From Deltaproteobacteria bacterium HGW-Deltaproteobacteria-2 (GTDB lineage Bacteria > Desulfobacterota > Syntrophia > Syntrophales > Smithellaceae): a stretch of 64,000 bases of DNA. The stretch covers positions 1 through 64,000 of the forward strand of contig PHBC01000004.1 of the NCBI GenBank assembly GCA_002840505.1. The letters run 5' to 3'. The translations under genes and the position numbers were made by a program. Below the pieces are notes generated by a model. That model was not told the DNA's origin, did not search any database, and saw only the letters and a list, made by a program, of their open reading frames with translations. Of this stretch, positions 63,660 to 64,000 are shown piece by piece (the first letter of the stretch is position 1; every line of letters begins with the position of its first letter).

Positions 63660-64000
63660 GTGGCATATTTTGTAATAATGGGCAACGCTACCGAATATTG
63701 CGATGTGATGTGCAATGAAATCATCGGTAGAGAAAATGTCTTGTTCATAAATAAAGCGAACAATTTTAAATCGGACCTCTTCAAATCACTTGATCTCCTG
63801 ATGCAAAAAATAAGTACAAAAACAAATCTCCCCCTTTTCTCATCCGTCCGTTTTAAAAATTATTTTTGTGGCGTTCTCTTACCCGAGAGAAAAGATATTT
63901 GTCTCATAATCTTCGATTCTAATGCTCATGCCAGAGATAAAATGTTCTTAAAACACATCAAAAAAAAATATAATGCGAAGCTCGTTTTATACGTGATGAA
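63660..64000 (+). CDS. hypothetical protein, cut by window edge
   Basis: An open frame from GTG 63660 (RBS aagaaagg) continues to the last base without a stop: AYFVIMGNATEYCDVMCNEI, VLFINKANNFKSDLFKS, FKNYFCGVLLPERKDIC and ends HIKKKYNAKLVLYVM. At least 113 codons. The short hydrophobic start is not a signal peptide. I do not recognise it; it could belong to a glycan or cell-surface locus continuing to the right. Confidence 0.6.
   Translation, partial: MAYFVIMGNATEYCDVMCNEIIGRENVLFINKANNFKSDLFKSLDLLMQKISTKTNLPLFSSVRFKNYFCGVLLPERKDICLIIFDSNAHARDKMFLKHIKKKYNAKLVLYVM

Overview
The window is a bacterial chromosome segment of moderate GC, most likely from an anaerobic deltaproteobacterium (Desulfobacterota), probably near Syntrophaceae (Syntrophus/Smithella). 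This rests on the 5' end of a 16S gene at the left edge, the trpS-scpA-scpB-rluB block, a tungsten-type aldehyde:ferredoxin oxidoreductase (AOR), several acyl-CoA ligases plus a class III CoA-transferase, a glutaminyl-tRNA synthetase with its own tRNA-Gln, and a selenocysteine-containing peroxiredoxin. Genus-level placement is inference. No CRISPR array, integrase, transposase or prophage was seen.

Layout. 1-700: start of an rRNA operon on the minus strand with two candidate promoters and a boxA-like leader. 0.7-8.8 kb: glycerol catabolism (glpK, glpABC), a small SHOCT lipoprotein, an LsrF-type thiolase and a zinc dehydrogenase. 9-16.4 kb: envelope and ion-transport genes (K+ channel, Kef-type antiporter), an acyl-CoA ligase and a hemerythrin. 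16.4-21.2 kb: Fur-family regulator (probable Zur) with znuACB behind a palindromic operator, a carboxylate-transporter-like protein and Fe-superoxide dismutase. 21.3-25.3 kb: two HU/IHF genes around rluB, scpB, scpA and trpS. 25.7-28.1 kb: a UbiA prenyltransferase and radical SAM/SPASM pair followed by a broken small gene. 28.1-32.5 kb: nadK-recN-GNAT-mltA. 32.6-39.6 kb: rdgC, a DUF374 acyltransferase, a kinase/P-loop fusion, bamD, trxA, a nucleoside phosphorylase and a duplicated-domain protein. 39.6-43.4 kb: acyl-CoA ligase and O-acyltransferase. 43.5-49 kb: a solute-binding protein with sensor, histidine kinase and response regulator. 49-54.2 kb: Ogt, small redox proteins, the selenoprotein and the AOR. 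54.4-57.5 kb: an HD-GYP regulator and a nucleotidyl cyclase. 57.7-64 kb: CoA-transferase, cysteine desulfurase, glnS, tRNA-Gln, plsC and a hypothetical gene cut by the window edge.

The most notable points follow. (1) A peroxiredoxin-like gene at 51419-51889 is read through an in-frame TGA at the position where relatives have the first Cys of a CPFC motif; it is almost certainly a selenoprotein. (2) A family of three dispersed intergenic elements (29299-29445, 33736-33939, 38502-38631) has a conserved core but outer arms that differ between copies while staying self-complementary within each copy; the elements lie against stop and start codons. (3) Near-identical promoters precede the solute-binding/sensor operon and the HD-GYP regulator about 11 kb apart, suggesting one regulon. 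(4) A Zur-like operator/regulator/transporter module and a palindrome over the sodB promoter suggest metal- or redox-linked control.
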